A stretch of DNA of 64,000 nt from Athripsodes cinereus (taxonomy: Eukaryota > Arthropoda > Insecta > Trichoptera > Leptoceridae). The translations under genes and the position numbers were made by a program. Location: assembly GCA_947579605.1 (NCBI GenBank), contig OX388322.1, forward strand, positions 1,984,001 to 2,048,000, given 5' to 3'. Below, piece by piece: positions 1-10,655 of this stretch; within the stretch, counting starts at the first letter, position 1, and every line of letters begins with the position of its first letter. Below the pieces are notes generated by a model. That model was not told where the DNA came from, did not search any database, and worked only from the letters and a program-made list of their open reading frames with translations.

Positions 1-245
1 TGAAGAAAGAACATTTATCTAAAAGAAAGTACAAACCTGCGAGAACTACTCGTACTTGCCTTGATAAAATATATTAAATTTTAAGGATGGGTGCAAGTTA
101 AGTAAGAGAAATCGGCTGCATTTATGAAACATTGCATGAATATACAGGAAACAAAAGAAATGTGTTGTGGTATATTAAATTGGCGTTCTGCCTACCCCAC
201 TTGGAAATCTTGGGATACGGGTTCAGGGTATATAGTAGGTATGTA
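1..245 (+). mobile_element. RTE/R4-like LINE 3' fragment at window edge
   Basis: Degenerate but colinear with 34580-34825: GTTAAGTAAGAG, a decayed GAAGCGAAAG segment, then GGCGTTCTGCCTACCCCACT and a GGTATATAGTAGG tail. Cut by the left edge of the window. Confidence 0.55.
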
Positions 246-598
246 ATATGGTGTTATAAAATCGTGTATTTCGAGTCTAGTTATGTATGTGATAAGGGTA
301 TTTTAAGTGTTTGATATGATCTAACGATTGATAATAAATCAATTTCCTTAATGACCCTCCGGCCCTGTGTTGTTTTTGAGTGGGTGCCTTATAGTGAGAG
401 GTGTGAGGTCTGCCCTACCCTGCCTCTCCGCCTACCCCCAGCGAAAACAAGAAAGAGGTGTTATGTTGTGAACTCACTAATACTTTGATTATAGGTCGAG
501 ATTACAGAAAAGAAATATCTATACTTACAAAATATGTATATTTATAGTGAACTGCCACATATGCACACCATGGACTTACCCTAGGGGTAGCAAATGGT
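246..598. other. no gene seen
   Basis: A+T-rich stretch with a C+T-rich patch at 405-440. No open frame of note and no repeat that I recognise. Confidence 0.5.
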
Positions 599-1294
599 TA
601 CTATCTTAGTTGAGCAGCCCAACCCGTTTTCGAGTATTTTTTTCCATAAAATGAGCCTTTTAGCATAAAGTCCATTCAAATTGGTTTTATTGCAAATTGA
701 AATGTTTGCATTAAATTATTTAAAAATCTTCACCATCGGAAGTGCGTAAGAAAGTTTTGAGAAGTTTGAAATTCTCATGGATGTATGAGAGGCCACTGTT
801 AACACGTATCCTTCGTCATTTTTTCAAACTATTCCCTAACGCCGTGTCCTAAGTGGGGTAGGCAGAGAGAACAGAATGCCATATACAGAATGTCCCTACA
901 TACTTCTTTCGCTTCTTATACATTCATACAATTTCTCATACAGGCACCTTGATTTCTCTTACTCAATACACGGCCGTCCTTGAGAATTTAAACTGCATGG
1001 TCAAGCCATGTAGTTCTCGGACGCCCTTGCTTCCTTACACCCCTTTTTTCAGACAAGTATATCCTCTTTGTTTTTCTTTCCTCTTCCATTCGTTCCACAT
1101 GACCAAACCATCTCAAACCAACCTGCTTTTTTTTAATCATACCTACTCGTACCTGCAGAACAAATATTTTAGTAAATTTATATTGTTATATTGTTATGGA
1201 TTATTGCTAATTTGCAGGAACAGTCAAAACATTTTGACGTTTTTCTATGGAACAAATAGTCGGCAACGGGTGGGGCCGCTCAACTAAGATAGTA
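599..1294. mobile_element. TIR element (about 0.7 kb) carrying a LINE fragment
   Basis: TACTATCTTAGTTGAGC at 599 returns inverted as GCTCAACTAAGATAGTA ending at 1294. The similarity continues inward for about 50 bp (CCCGTT, then a CATA-centred stretch). The interior contains an RTE/R4-like LINE fragment (838-1125). Left and right flanks give no clear TSD. No transposase. Confidence 0.6.
838..1125 (-). mobile_element. RTE/R4-like LINE 3' fragment
   Basis: The reverse strand reads the RWFGH...RGRP region through to the CCCACTTAGGACACGGCG end. Decayed, no open frame. Inside the 599-1294 TIR element. Confidence 0.65.
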
Positions 1295-1448
1295 CCGGCT
1301 AATAAAGGCATCTGCCCCACTATAGGATATTGTAATTACTTGAACTATAAAAATAAAGGCCAAAATAGAACCTATTGAAGAATGAAAATAGTATGGAAAA
1401 TTGGAAACAAAGTGAAACTGTCTTTCTCCCTAGATGTAAGACTAAACG

Positions 1449-1592
1449 GGTTAGTTGGAAGACATCGCATTTTAGCGATAAACTCGCCCTCTGTACATTG
1501 AATTTATAATTGTTATTTTTATGCCACTATTTTATTATGTAATATTGTAACCAATGTACAGTGAAGAATAAAATAAATAAATAAATAAAATA
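1449..1592 (+). mobile_element. LINE 3' UTR with AAAT tail
   Basis: GGGTTAGTTGGAAGACATCG, then GCGATAAACTCGCCCTCTGT and finally an (AAAT)n tail (about 1567-1592). Same family as 50274-50399 (-). Confidence 0.5.
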
Positions 1593-1597
1593 AACAT

Positions 1598-1835
1598 AAA
1601 CTAATACTATACTATACCATTACGGCATATCCCACAAGTGGGGTAGCTAGCAGACCAGGCGCATACCTTTAGTAATAAATGTACAGACAGTCCTCTCTGT
1701 GCTAACAAAAAATGACATAAACTACTAGGTACTATATACTAACATCGCGGCATATCCCACAAGCGTGGTAGCCAGCAGACCAGCCGCATGTAATAATTAA
1801 CGTGCAGCAGTCGCGTGCCTGCCATACATGCAAAA
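1598..1835 (-). repeat. two tandem family-A SINE 3' fragments
   Basis: Both read CGGCATATCCCACAAG on the + strand (1624 and 1749), followed by GTAGCCAGCAGACCAG-type sequence. Confidence 0.6.
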
Positions 1836-2039
1836 AAGCACAGCATGCCCAGAGAATCTATGAAGAAAATATTGAAATCATCAAAAACTAATTTGAATTT
1901 GCCGCGTAATATTTCGTCGGAAAGGAAACGATTCGTCCATGCACAGAAATATACGCACCAAATATACAATTTTTGTAAGTTTTTATCAAAAGCGCGTATT
2001 AAATGTATGAAAGTACGCATACAATTGATACGTCATTTT

Positions 2040-3085
2040 GACTTTTTTTAATAAAATCCAATAATTTACCGTAATAGCTAAATTAATGGAATAGTCTGTT
2101 AGTTTGCTTTATACGTTGCTTTTTTCTCACCGACCCAAACTTAAATTTTAGTGTGAATACGTACTATACAATGACGCGCCATACAAGTGTGTTATTGTGT
2201 ATGTTGGTTGGATTTGTGCGATTTTAAAGGACAAAAAAAGCAAGCATCCAAGAAGAACGGTTGGATGCATACTGCAAAGTGTACCTACCTATTATGAGTA
2301 CCTATGTTTTTATTTGTATTGTGTGATGATTGTGTGAGTCGTGTAGCAACGTACCTATGTACTTCCTACTGGTATTAGGCAGTTAAAAATAATTTGAAGG
2401 TAGTACTACGTGCAACCGCTGGTATATATGTAGTTTTTAGACTCGAAACGTTCTTCATAAAGGATTAATATTATGATTTATGATGGATGCGCGAGATAAA
2501 ATAAATTGTGTAATAAATAAAGTTACATATTTTAAAATTGTATTTATTTGTATCAGAGACTTCTTGTATTTTATTTATTTAAGGACTAAGGACCTAAATA
2601 AGGACTCCTCCATTAAGTCTTAGGCAAACAATAGATCTCCCACTTAGGTTTTCAAAAGTTCTTTAAGAGTCATCGCAAATACCTACACCATTGAATATAT
2701 TAAATTCATCAAAGGGGTATGTCAACCATTCTGAATATCTTATTACTGATTTGTTTAAAGTTTTATTACTGATTTGATTAATGTTTCATTCCTGATATGT
2801 TTATAGTTTTATCACTTTTATGATTAATGATTTGAGTAACGTTTTATTACTGAATTGTATTTGTTTGGAAATTTGTATCTTTGTTCATAATATTATGAAA
2901 GTGTTTGGGCTTACGCCGTAAATGAAATAAATAAATATATTTCATTTATTTATTATAACGAATGCAAGACTAACATGAACAGCCTTGTCCCGTTTCCGAT
3001 TTATATATTATAATATTCTCAAGGACATCCACTCGTTTGCGAGTGAAATAGTATATTTATACAAAGCATGCCCGATGTGAAAAGC
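2040..3085. other. no gene seen, A+T-rich
   Basis: Only a LINE-tail-like end (ACGCCGTAAATGAAATAAAT near 2914) and short repeated TTATTACTGATTTG words at 2738-2850 stand out. Confidence 0.5.
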
Positions 3086-3255
3086 CTAGTCCCGCCACTG
3101 ACGTGCAGGCTGTCCTCTCTGTGCTGACAGATACAAACTTACGGAAAAGTCTGTCTTTTCTGTTTCAATTTTTTGTTGGCACGGAGAGGACACAATGTCA
3201 TAATATCTAGTCTGCTGGCCACCCCACTTGTAGAATATACCGTGATGGTATAGGT
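3085..3255 (+). repeat. family-A SINE fragments, one in each orientation
   Basis: 3099-3130 is a - orientation piece (GTGCAGGCTGTCCTCTCTGT). 3162-3255 is + orientation, ending at CCGTGATGGTATA where the hAT MITE begins. Confidence 0.55.
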
Positions 3256-3612
3256 CAGTGGTCGGCAAAGTGCGGCTCCGGAGCCGCGTGTGGCTCTTTG
3301 GCCCCGTAAGTGCGGCTCTCACGGCCTATATAATAGCCTAGAGTCAAATTAGTTGGGAAACGAAAAATTTGAAAACGTGAAATTAGAAAATAAATTTTTA
3401 AAAATTTGTTACAGTAAAAAAGAATCAATAAATAAATAATAATAAAGAATTTTCACCATACATAATTCCTAATTTCCCTAAATTAGCGAAGGTCTAAAAT
3501 TATAATAAAGGTTTAGGTACTAAATTAATAAACAGATTTGGCTCTCAATTTTTTATTTGATCGGTGTAATCTACATATTTGGCTCTTTGGCGAATAAGTT
3601 TGCCGATCACTG
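3256..3612. mobile_element. hAT-type MITE
   Basis: 357 bp with ends CAGTGGTCGGCAAAGT and, on the other strand, CAGTGATCGGCAAACT. It is flanked by GTATAGGT (3248-3255) and GTATAGAC (3613-3620), an imperfect 8-bp duplication. CAGTG-type ends and an 8-bp TSD are hAT hallmarks. It is inserted at the junction between a family-A SINE tail and the next MITE. Confidence 0.75.
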
Positions 3613-3613
3613 G

Positions 3614-3894
3614 TATAGACCATTAAAGGATGACGTCACAGAAAAATCATTGAGGGGCATCAGGCATCCCAACACAACAGACGATAACGGTGTACTATTA
3701 GGTGGAACGCCTAAAGAATACCTAATAATCAAAAAAACTGTTAGTGTCGATTTTGTTATTATTTTGTCGTCTGATTTTCTTTTTTTTCTCTTATGGCATA
3801 ACATCCTACAAGGATGATTTGCGCAATCTGACTGTTTGCCCCCCAAGCAAAAGCAAATCCATAGACAAAACCACGTGACCTTTAATGGTCTATA
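3614..3894. mobile_element. MITE with TATAGACCATTAAAGG inverted ends
   Basis: TATAGACCATTAAAGG at 3614 is repeated inverted as CCTTTAATGGTCTATA ending at 3894. The interior holds a short piece (about 3776-3835, - strand) matching the 3' end of the I-type LINE at 10188. Superfamily unknown. Confidence 0.65.
3776..3835 (-). mobile_element. 3'-terminal fragment related to the I-type LINE
   Basis: On the - strand it reads GCGCAAATCATCCTTGTAGGATGTTATGCCATAA and then an A-rich end. It mirrors 15743-15785 of the full-length LINE, including the CATCCT/AGGATG stem-loop. Either a very short 5'-truncated copy or a SINE tail using the same 3' signal. Confidence 0.6.
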
Positions 3895-3934
3895 GGTAGT
3901 TGGTATACCTACATAAAAAATAAAGACAATTTTC

Positions 3935-4078
3935 ATCTTCAATTCGACGATGAGGTTTGATACCCATCTTGAATGCCTTAATTTTTGTTAGCACGGAGAG
4001 GACAGCTTGCATGTTTACAATTTACATGCAGCTGATCTGCTAACTACACTACTTGTGGGATATGCCTTAATAGTACCT
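3935..4078 (+). repeat. family-A SINE 3' part
   Basis: CGATGAGGTTTGATACCCAT, GTTAGCACGGAGAGGACAGC, CACTACTTGTGGGATATGCC. Confidence 0.6.
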
Positions 4079-4504
4079 ATAGTTACAGTAGTAGTAATTT
4101 TAGCCACCATTTATAAGTATGGTGTCATTCATAGCATTTTACTATTCGTTATTTATGAGTACTGACAGCAAGTAATTTTAAATAAAAAATAGAAAATATA
4201 TCTATCTTTCTTCTTTATAGGGGTGATGTCGCCTTCATACATATAAGAGTGAGGGAGATATTAATGTAGGTAGTATAATAAAGTAGTCGTATAATTTAGT
4301 TGGTTGTATTGAAGGGAGTGGTTTACATATACATTCTAATATAATAGGTATTGTATCTCACCTGAGGTAGGCGAGGCTGTGTAAACCACGCCTAACTAAC
4401 TCACCTGAAATGTGGAGGGGATGACGGTGTGAAAGATGAAGAATGTGGTAACTAAATGTTTTGTAATTTTTTTTGTAATATATTATTATTATATTGTTAT
4501 ACTT

Positions 4505-4871
4505 TATTACTGAAGAATGAGGAAAGAATGAGTGGATGCGAGGGGAGTGTTGTGGATAGAATGCGTGTAAATAAATTGAGATGGTTTGGTCATGTGGAGC
4601 GAATGGATGACGTAAGATTGACGAAGAGGGTGTATTTATCTGAAAAAGGGCGTGTGAGAAAACGCGGACGTCCAAGAACTACGTGACTTGAACACGTGGA
4701 CCAATTCTCAAGGACGGTCGCGTGTTAAGTAAGAGGAATCGGCGTGCATGTATGAGAAACTGTATGAATGTAGAGGAAGCGAAAGAAGTATGTAAGGATA
4801 GATCAACATGGCGTTCCGTTCTCTGTGCCTACCCCACCTGGAACACGGCGTGAGGGTATAGTATAGTATAT
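4505..4871 (+). mobile_element. RTE/R4-like LINE 3' fragment with TATAG tail
   Basis: Encodes [20 protein letters not shown] and RGRPRTT, then a stop. The nucleotide match continues to GGAACACGGCGTGAGGGTAT and the (TATAG)n tail. Confidence 0.75.
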
Positions 4872-6370
4872 TTTATCACTCAAACTTGTACATCAGTTTC
4901 TTAGTCTCTTTTCCTACCTATTCTTCTCCTTCGTACCTCCTCTTTCCCATTCTTGAAGTTTTTTTTTCGAAAGTTACATGGAATTGGGTTATTTGAAAGA
5001 AATCACCTTAAATATTATGTCTGGAAATGGAAAAGACAATGTCACCTTATTTGGTGATTACTCAAATAACGCTTGAATCAACAACCCAATCTAATAATAT
5101 ATATCAAAAAATTCCGTTCTAATCCTTTTTTCCTATCCGATGTAGTCTTAAAATCAGTTCGAGCGATTTGTTAAAAATTCGTAAAATAAAGAAAAAGTTA
5201 GTTAATCTATTCTTCTACTATGTCGATCAAATACATGACAATAAAGCGAAGCACCATCGGTATGATTTTAACTCAAGATAAGTTGAGAATTTATTTACAT
5301 AAAATTTTCTCTATTTTGCATAATTCATTGTAATATTTCACTAAGACACGCCTTCTTTTCGAAAAAGAAAAGCTAATAAGGTTCTGCTTATTGGCCGACG
5401 GTCATGGGTGGAAGTTTATTTACTTTAAAATAATAATATAGGTTCTTTATCATGAACAATCATGAACAATTAGCAAGCTTATTATTGACTGGAAGCAATT
5501 TCTTCCAGCTTACCAAATATATTTTGAAATCTAATACAATTTGTAGAGGCAATCAGAAGCGGCTGTTGGGTTGGTCTAGTGGGGGTGCGGAGAATTTATA
5601 AAAAATACCTTCATACCTATATAAAAAAATCCACTCCCTTTCTGGATTTTCATTCATGATAAGAGTAATAAAAATTCACTGTACCTATTGTTTGAAAAAT
5701 AGTTTAAATATATTTTTGAAGAATTGTTTAGAAGAAGAAAGAAAAATTCATTAAATAAATATAAAACGAAGGTAAGTAAATATTATGGGCATATCTAGGG
5801 GGTGATACCTCTCTTCATTAAGATTATTAATGATTTATAAATATGTACCTATTCAAAAAAAGTAGGTACTAAATTGTGGAAAAAGTATGAAAAAATTTAA
5901 TCAAAACCTCTTTTCACAAAGAAGGTACTAGATTTTAAAATGTCTTTACTTAAATCCCTATACCGAATTGAGAATGTTGGGAGCTATAAAAAAAGTATTA
6001 ATTACAAAAAATTACTCAATTTACAAAAACAAATACATATTATAATGTTTAATTCGAGAATATACTGTAATTATGTATTTATAGCAATCCCTGAATAAAT
6101 CTAAGCATTCCTAACAAAACAATTTGTTCTACTCAATGACATAAAGATTTTCTCAAATTTTCAACGATGTTAATTTTGTTCCGCAGTGTAATTTAAAAAA
6201 ATCGAATGGCAGCTGTTGTTTATGGTATAAGAATGCACTAATAAAATGATTGGAAGCGGAGAACAATAATTATTTTAGTCTGACATAAAATCGATTGAAC
6301 GATAATCTCCGTTTGTGTGTAATACCTAATAATAAACACTTTTTTTGTACAAAAGGCAAAATCTTCCAGT
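4872..6370. other. no gene seen
   Basis: A+T-rich. Holds a family-Y fragment at about 5448-5530 (GAACAATTAGCAAGCTTATT). The rest is featureless by eye. Confidence 0.5.
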
Positions 6371-6382
6371 AAACCCTAGTAC

Positions 6383-7227
6383 CCTAGTAAACTTTGAATA
6401 TGCTACTGTTTTCCAGGCTGAAATGAGCGCAATTATGGAGTGCGCTCATATGAACCTTCACCGATCATATCATAACAAAAAGATTAATATCCTCTCAGAT
6501 AGCCAGGCGGCGCTTAAAGCCCTAGGTTCTGTAGAGGTGAGATCTAAACTAACTTTTGAATGCATACAGGTTCTGAATCGCCTAGGCGAGAAAAACGCGG
6601 TAAGGCTGGTTTGGGTACCGGGGCATTGTGGATTCATGGGCAACGAAGCTGCTGATGAACTTGCTAGAACTGGCGCTGAGGAGCCACCAGTAGGTCCTGA
6701 GCCCATATGCGGATTACCGCTTAGCACTATCAAGCTTAGTCTAAGAAACTGGGCCATGGACCAGAGCCACGAAATTTGGTCCAATTGCATAGGGTTGAAA
6801 CACGCGAAGGAACTAATGATAGGGTACTCGCGGAAGTTCACCACAGAAGTTCTAAAACTTAATAAAAAACAAATAAGGATTCTAACCAGGACCTTGACGG
6901 GACACTGCAGACTACGGAAACACATGACAAAAATAGGACTGTCAGATACCCCAGTCTGCAGATTTTGTTCAGAGGATAATGAGACACCTATCCACATCCT
7001 CTGTAACTGTGACGCACTCGCTCGCAACCGAAGTCACATCCTCGGAGGTCCACTGCTGGACTCTGAGAAAGTGAGACTTCTCACACCAAGACAAATAGTG
7101 AGCTACATGACGCACCTAGGTCTTGAGAGTGAGATATGACACAGAAGGATGTCACAATAGATCTGTTATGGTCGCAGTGACACAAGGGATGTAAGGTCCC
7201 TTGACCTTTTAAAAAAAAAAAAAAAAA
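6383..7227 (+). mobile_element. 5'-truncated RNase-H-bearing LINE with TSD
   Basis: A 3' LINE end flanked by AAACCCTAGTAC at 6371-6382 and 7228-7239, with a poly-A run at 7211-7230. An open frame (6384-7139) covers the end of an RNase H domain: FQAEMSAI (Glu), ILSDSQAAL (Asp), WVPGHCGFMGNEAADELA (His/Asp). A C-terminal Cys/His cluster CRFCSEDNETPIHILCNC follows. The first catalytic Asp, RT and endonuclease are missing because of 5' truncation, so it is dead on arrival. The sequence differs clearly from the LINE at 10188, so it is another I/LOA-like family. Confidence 0.82.
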
Positions 7228-7437
7228 AAACCCTAGTACATACATTGTTTAATAAACAAAATAAACAGAGTGAGTTTAGATAAATTAAAATGCATGGGAG
7301 ATAATATAAAGCATAAATAAAAAAGTGTGTATGGTGTCATTAGCCAGATATTAAAGTTGGGATTAAAATTATCCTGTATTTACTAAGTAGGTACGATTGA
7401 AAATAACTAAATATAAAAAGCAGTTATTCGAAAAAAA

Positions 7438-7582
7438 AACCTTCAATTTCAGTGATGAGATAGGTAGATATGCCAATTCCACCCACCCTGAATATTTTCA
7501 TTTTTTGTTGGCACGGAGGGTACAACTTACATGTTTACTGCATGCGGATGGTCTGCTGGCTACCGCACTTGTGGTATAACCA
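7438..7582 (+). repeat. family-A SINE 3' part
   Basis: AGTGATGAGATAGG..., CACCCACCCTGAATATTTTC, TTGTTGGCACGGAGGGTACA, CTGGCTACCGCACTTGTGGT. Confidence 0.6.
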
Positions 7583-7648
7583 CAGAATTCCATACAAAAC
7601 CTAGAACCCTGACTCGTTTACAAAAGTAAGGCAAAAAAATCTATGAAT

Positions 7649-7828
7649 TTTTGACAGAACGGTTGGCGAACGCGTGTGGTGTTTCCTACAATTTATGGAC
7701 TATTTCTCGCATTTTTATAAAAATATATCAATTTTACATTTATATAAACGTAATTGGACATTTTTTGAAGTTCTTGTCGACGTTTTTAGCGATTTACCAC
7801 ACTTTTTACGCCAACCGTTCTGTCAAAA
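7649..7828. mobile_element. 180-bp MITE with perfect 20-bp TIRs
   Basis: TTTTGACAGAACGGTTGGCG at 7649-7668 is exactly inverted at 7809-7828. No coding capacity and no obvious TSD. Superfamily unknown. Confidence 0.7.
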
Positions 7829-8151
7829 GTGCCGAAAAATGGTGCCTCAATTTATTACAATAAAAATATATACGAGTACTCCATCTAGGTATTATATTTA
7901 AAAATCTATGGGTATAACATGTCTTGTTTTTATAATAATTGTAAAGGGTAAAATATTATTAAAATATTTATTAAAAATCTATCAAATTTAATATCTTAAT
8001 ATACTTTTTACAAAGTGCCTTTACATATTATGTTTTGCACAATCGCACAATACAATACATGGTTCCTTTTACATATTCCTTCCACTTCAGTTTGACAAGA
8101 GCGCTTGCGTGGTGAGGTCGCACTTCGAATGTTTCAACGCGGAGCGCGTTC

Positions 8152-8426
8152 TAAATAATATCGACTGTGCTCAGGACAAAGGCATTAAACCACAATTTAG
8201 GCAAAAGTCGTTTTCTGTTTTTTTTTGCTTATAACTTGATAGTTCCTGAATATTTTCTCTTCAATTTTTATGACATAATAAAAGAACTACATTACAATAA
8301 GATGGTAAAATAATAATGACAATAATTTTTGTCATTTTCTTTATCCCACAGTTTTTTTGCTTCTCCTATGAAATTTTACCGATGTGGTTTAAACCCTTTG
8401 TCCTGATCACAGTCGATATTATTTGA
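8152..8426. mobile_element. about 275-bp MITE
   Basis: Inverted arms of about 43 bp (8153-8198 and 8383-8425): AAATAATATCGACTGTG, then TCAGGACAAAGG and TTTAAACCACA, with a few mismatches. The interior is A+T-rich and non-coding. Confidence 0.65.
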
Positions 8427-9124
8427 ATTCAAAATAAATAATAATATTGCCATACCTACGACAGATAAATAATAATATTCCGAATTTTTAAAAATATACA
8501 TCCCAACTCGAAGAAACCTTTGTTTTATTGTTTATTTTGCACTCGAATTTGAAATATATTTCAATTTTTTTGTGATAGTTTTAAAATAAAAGGAAATAGT
8601 GTCTCGAACGAGTGTTTAATTTTAGTTTCTAGTGTTATTTTAGTGTTTTGTGAATGATCGTTGAAAATATTTTACAGACTTGATAGCGACGGAAAGGTGA
8701 ATTTAGTGGGATTATTTTTTTATACGTAACGTTTATTTTCAGTTTTAATTAACTACTTATATTTTTATTATAATATTTATTGCAATGTTTTAAAATCCTC
8801 TTTTTCCCTTGTGGGATCCCGGAATTAATAAACAAGACTTCCTGTGCTTTCTACATAGGTACCTACCTATTTATTTTCCTAAATAATCTGTCTGTCAATA
8901 AATCACGGCCTCTTCCGCAAATGAGGTAACCAGCTCAGCTCAGCTCAGTTGCATAATAAATAATATGTATAATAAAAATATAACTCATTCAATCCGTGAC
9001 ATAAACGGATCCGTGAAAAAATAAAACTATACTTATCTAATTTATAATTAGAAATGAGATAATAGGAACTATAAATACATGTAATAATCGTACGAGCTGC
9101 CCTCACCGTGACAATAAAACCTAA

Positions 9125-9300
9125 GAAATTTTAGGACAATGTGTGCTCATTAACCAGTTAGTAGAATGTCGGACTTTCATACGGGAGGCCACGGTTCGAT
9201 TCCACCCCTTGCCGACTTACTCCACATTCACGACACAAGCATATTGCTTATCGTGAGTGTGTCTGGGGAGAATATGGGTTTATTTCAAATCCATATTTAT
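9125..9300 (+). repeat. tRNA-like SINE (family D)
   Basis: A-box-like TTAACCAGTTAGTAGAATG and B box GGTTCGATTCC about 40 bp apart, then a body CACATTCACGACACAAGCAT. It does not fold into a full tRNA. A diverged relative of the body is at 54560-54640. Confidence 0.5.
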
Positions 9301-9385
9301 CTTTAAAACATACCTACTGTAAAATTAAAAATATTTTCGGAATGAGTGGCATACCTACCTTTATGATTTGTAAACTACTACTTCA

Positions 9386-9695
9386 CCATCGAACGGTATA
9401 TCCCACAAGTGGGGTAACCAGCAGTGTAGCCACATGCAATAAACATGCAAGCCGTTCTCTCCGTGCCAACAAAAAATAAGACATTCGGGATAGGTAGTGT
9501 AGGTACCTCATCACTAAATTTAAGAGCTAAAATATCTTTCACGAGTAGGACATTGAAATTTGAAATATCAATCATACCACCCATTTTGAATGATTTTTTT
9601 TTAAATTAGTACGTAGAGGATAGTATGCATGTTCGTTCATTTACTTGATCCGCTGGCTACCCCTCTTGTGAAGACATCATGACGATATTAATAGA
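9386..9695. repeat. inverted pair of family-A SINE fragments
   Basis: 9386-9540 is - orientation (CGGTATATCCCACAAGTGGG), 9585-9695 + orientation (CGCTGGCTACCCCTCTTGTG). Confidence 0.6.
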
Positions 9696-10655
9696 TAGGT
9701 ACTTAATAATATATTCTATAGTTTTTTTTGGATGTGGATATTGGTATGTTATCTTATTATTGTTGCTATCCATGGCAAATTACTTTTACTTTAACACAGG
9801 GTTAACCCAAATGCGCCCGCGATTAAGTATTCAAATAATGAAAAAAAAAAATATAGGAAAATATTTTACCCAGAGCCCAACTTAGTTATTTAGTTAAGAT
9901 ATTGAAAACGTCTATCCTCAGCTACCGCGGGATTGGCAAGGACGTATTTTTGACTGGTCACTTCGCACATCGTAGGATTAATTAAGATGAAGACAAGATT
10001 AAGATCGTATTTAGATTATGTCAAGAGTAACTCTGCTTATCCTTCTTTTGTTCTACATATTATTTGTGAGAATTATTATTAGCTGGTTTGGTTGGCTGGA
10101 AGATAAGGCAATAAGCTCGCTAATTGCTCATGATTTTTTTTTCTGATCAATAAAGTGTTATTATTTCTACCATGAATACCGATTTAGATGTTGTTTTTTT
10201 TTTTCGCATCGGAGCACTGTGGAAGGCGGACGTGTCGACGATACAACATTCAGATAAAATTTTGATTTATTATAAAACATAATTACTTTGAAACTAACAT
10301 AAGTTTATCATATTTTTTTCTTTTCTTTTCTTCTTAATACTAACTATACTAACAGTACGAGTTCCGTACTTAATTATAAATTTATTTTGTTTATTTTTTC
10401 ATTTTTATATCGTGAAATATAATTGTTTGTTTACCAACGGAGAGCGGCGAGCGTCTGCGTGTAGTTCGGCCTATTTAGAGGTCATTGAACCGCCGGTGCG
10501 GTTTATCCGATTAAATAAATTTTGTACGATACACATAATTTTTATATTTTTTGTTATTTTTGCATTTTGATTGCAAATTCTGTTTGATTTTTTTCTGGAT
10601 TTTTTCTTTTCTTATATTATCGTTTTATACACTGAGTTAAAATAAACTATTAAGG

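Noticed and set aside
3557..3942. Small frames on both strands
   Set aside because: They run across the boundary of two MITEs and a LINE tail, so cannot be one gene.
6470..7027. 185-codon - strand frame
   Set aside because: Antisense shadow of the LINE RNase H frame.
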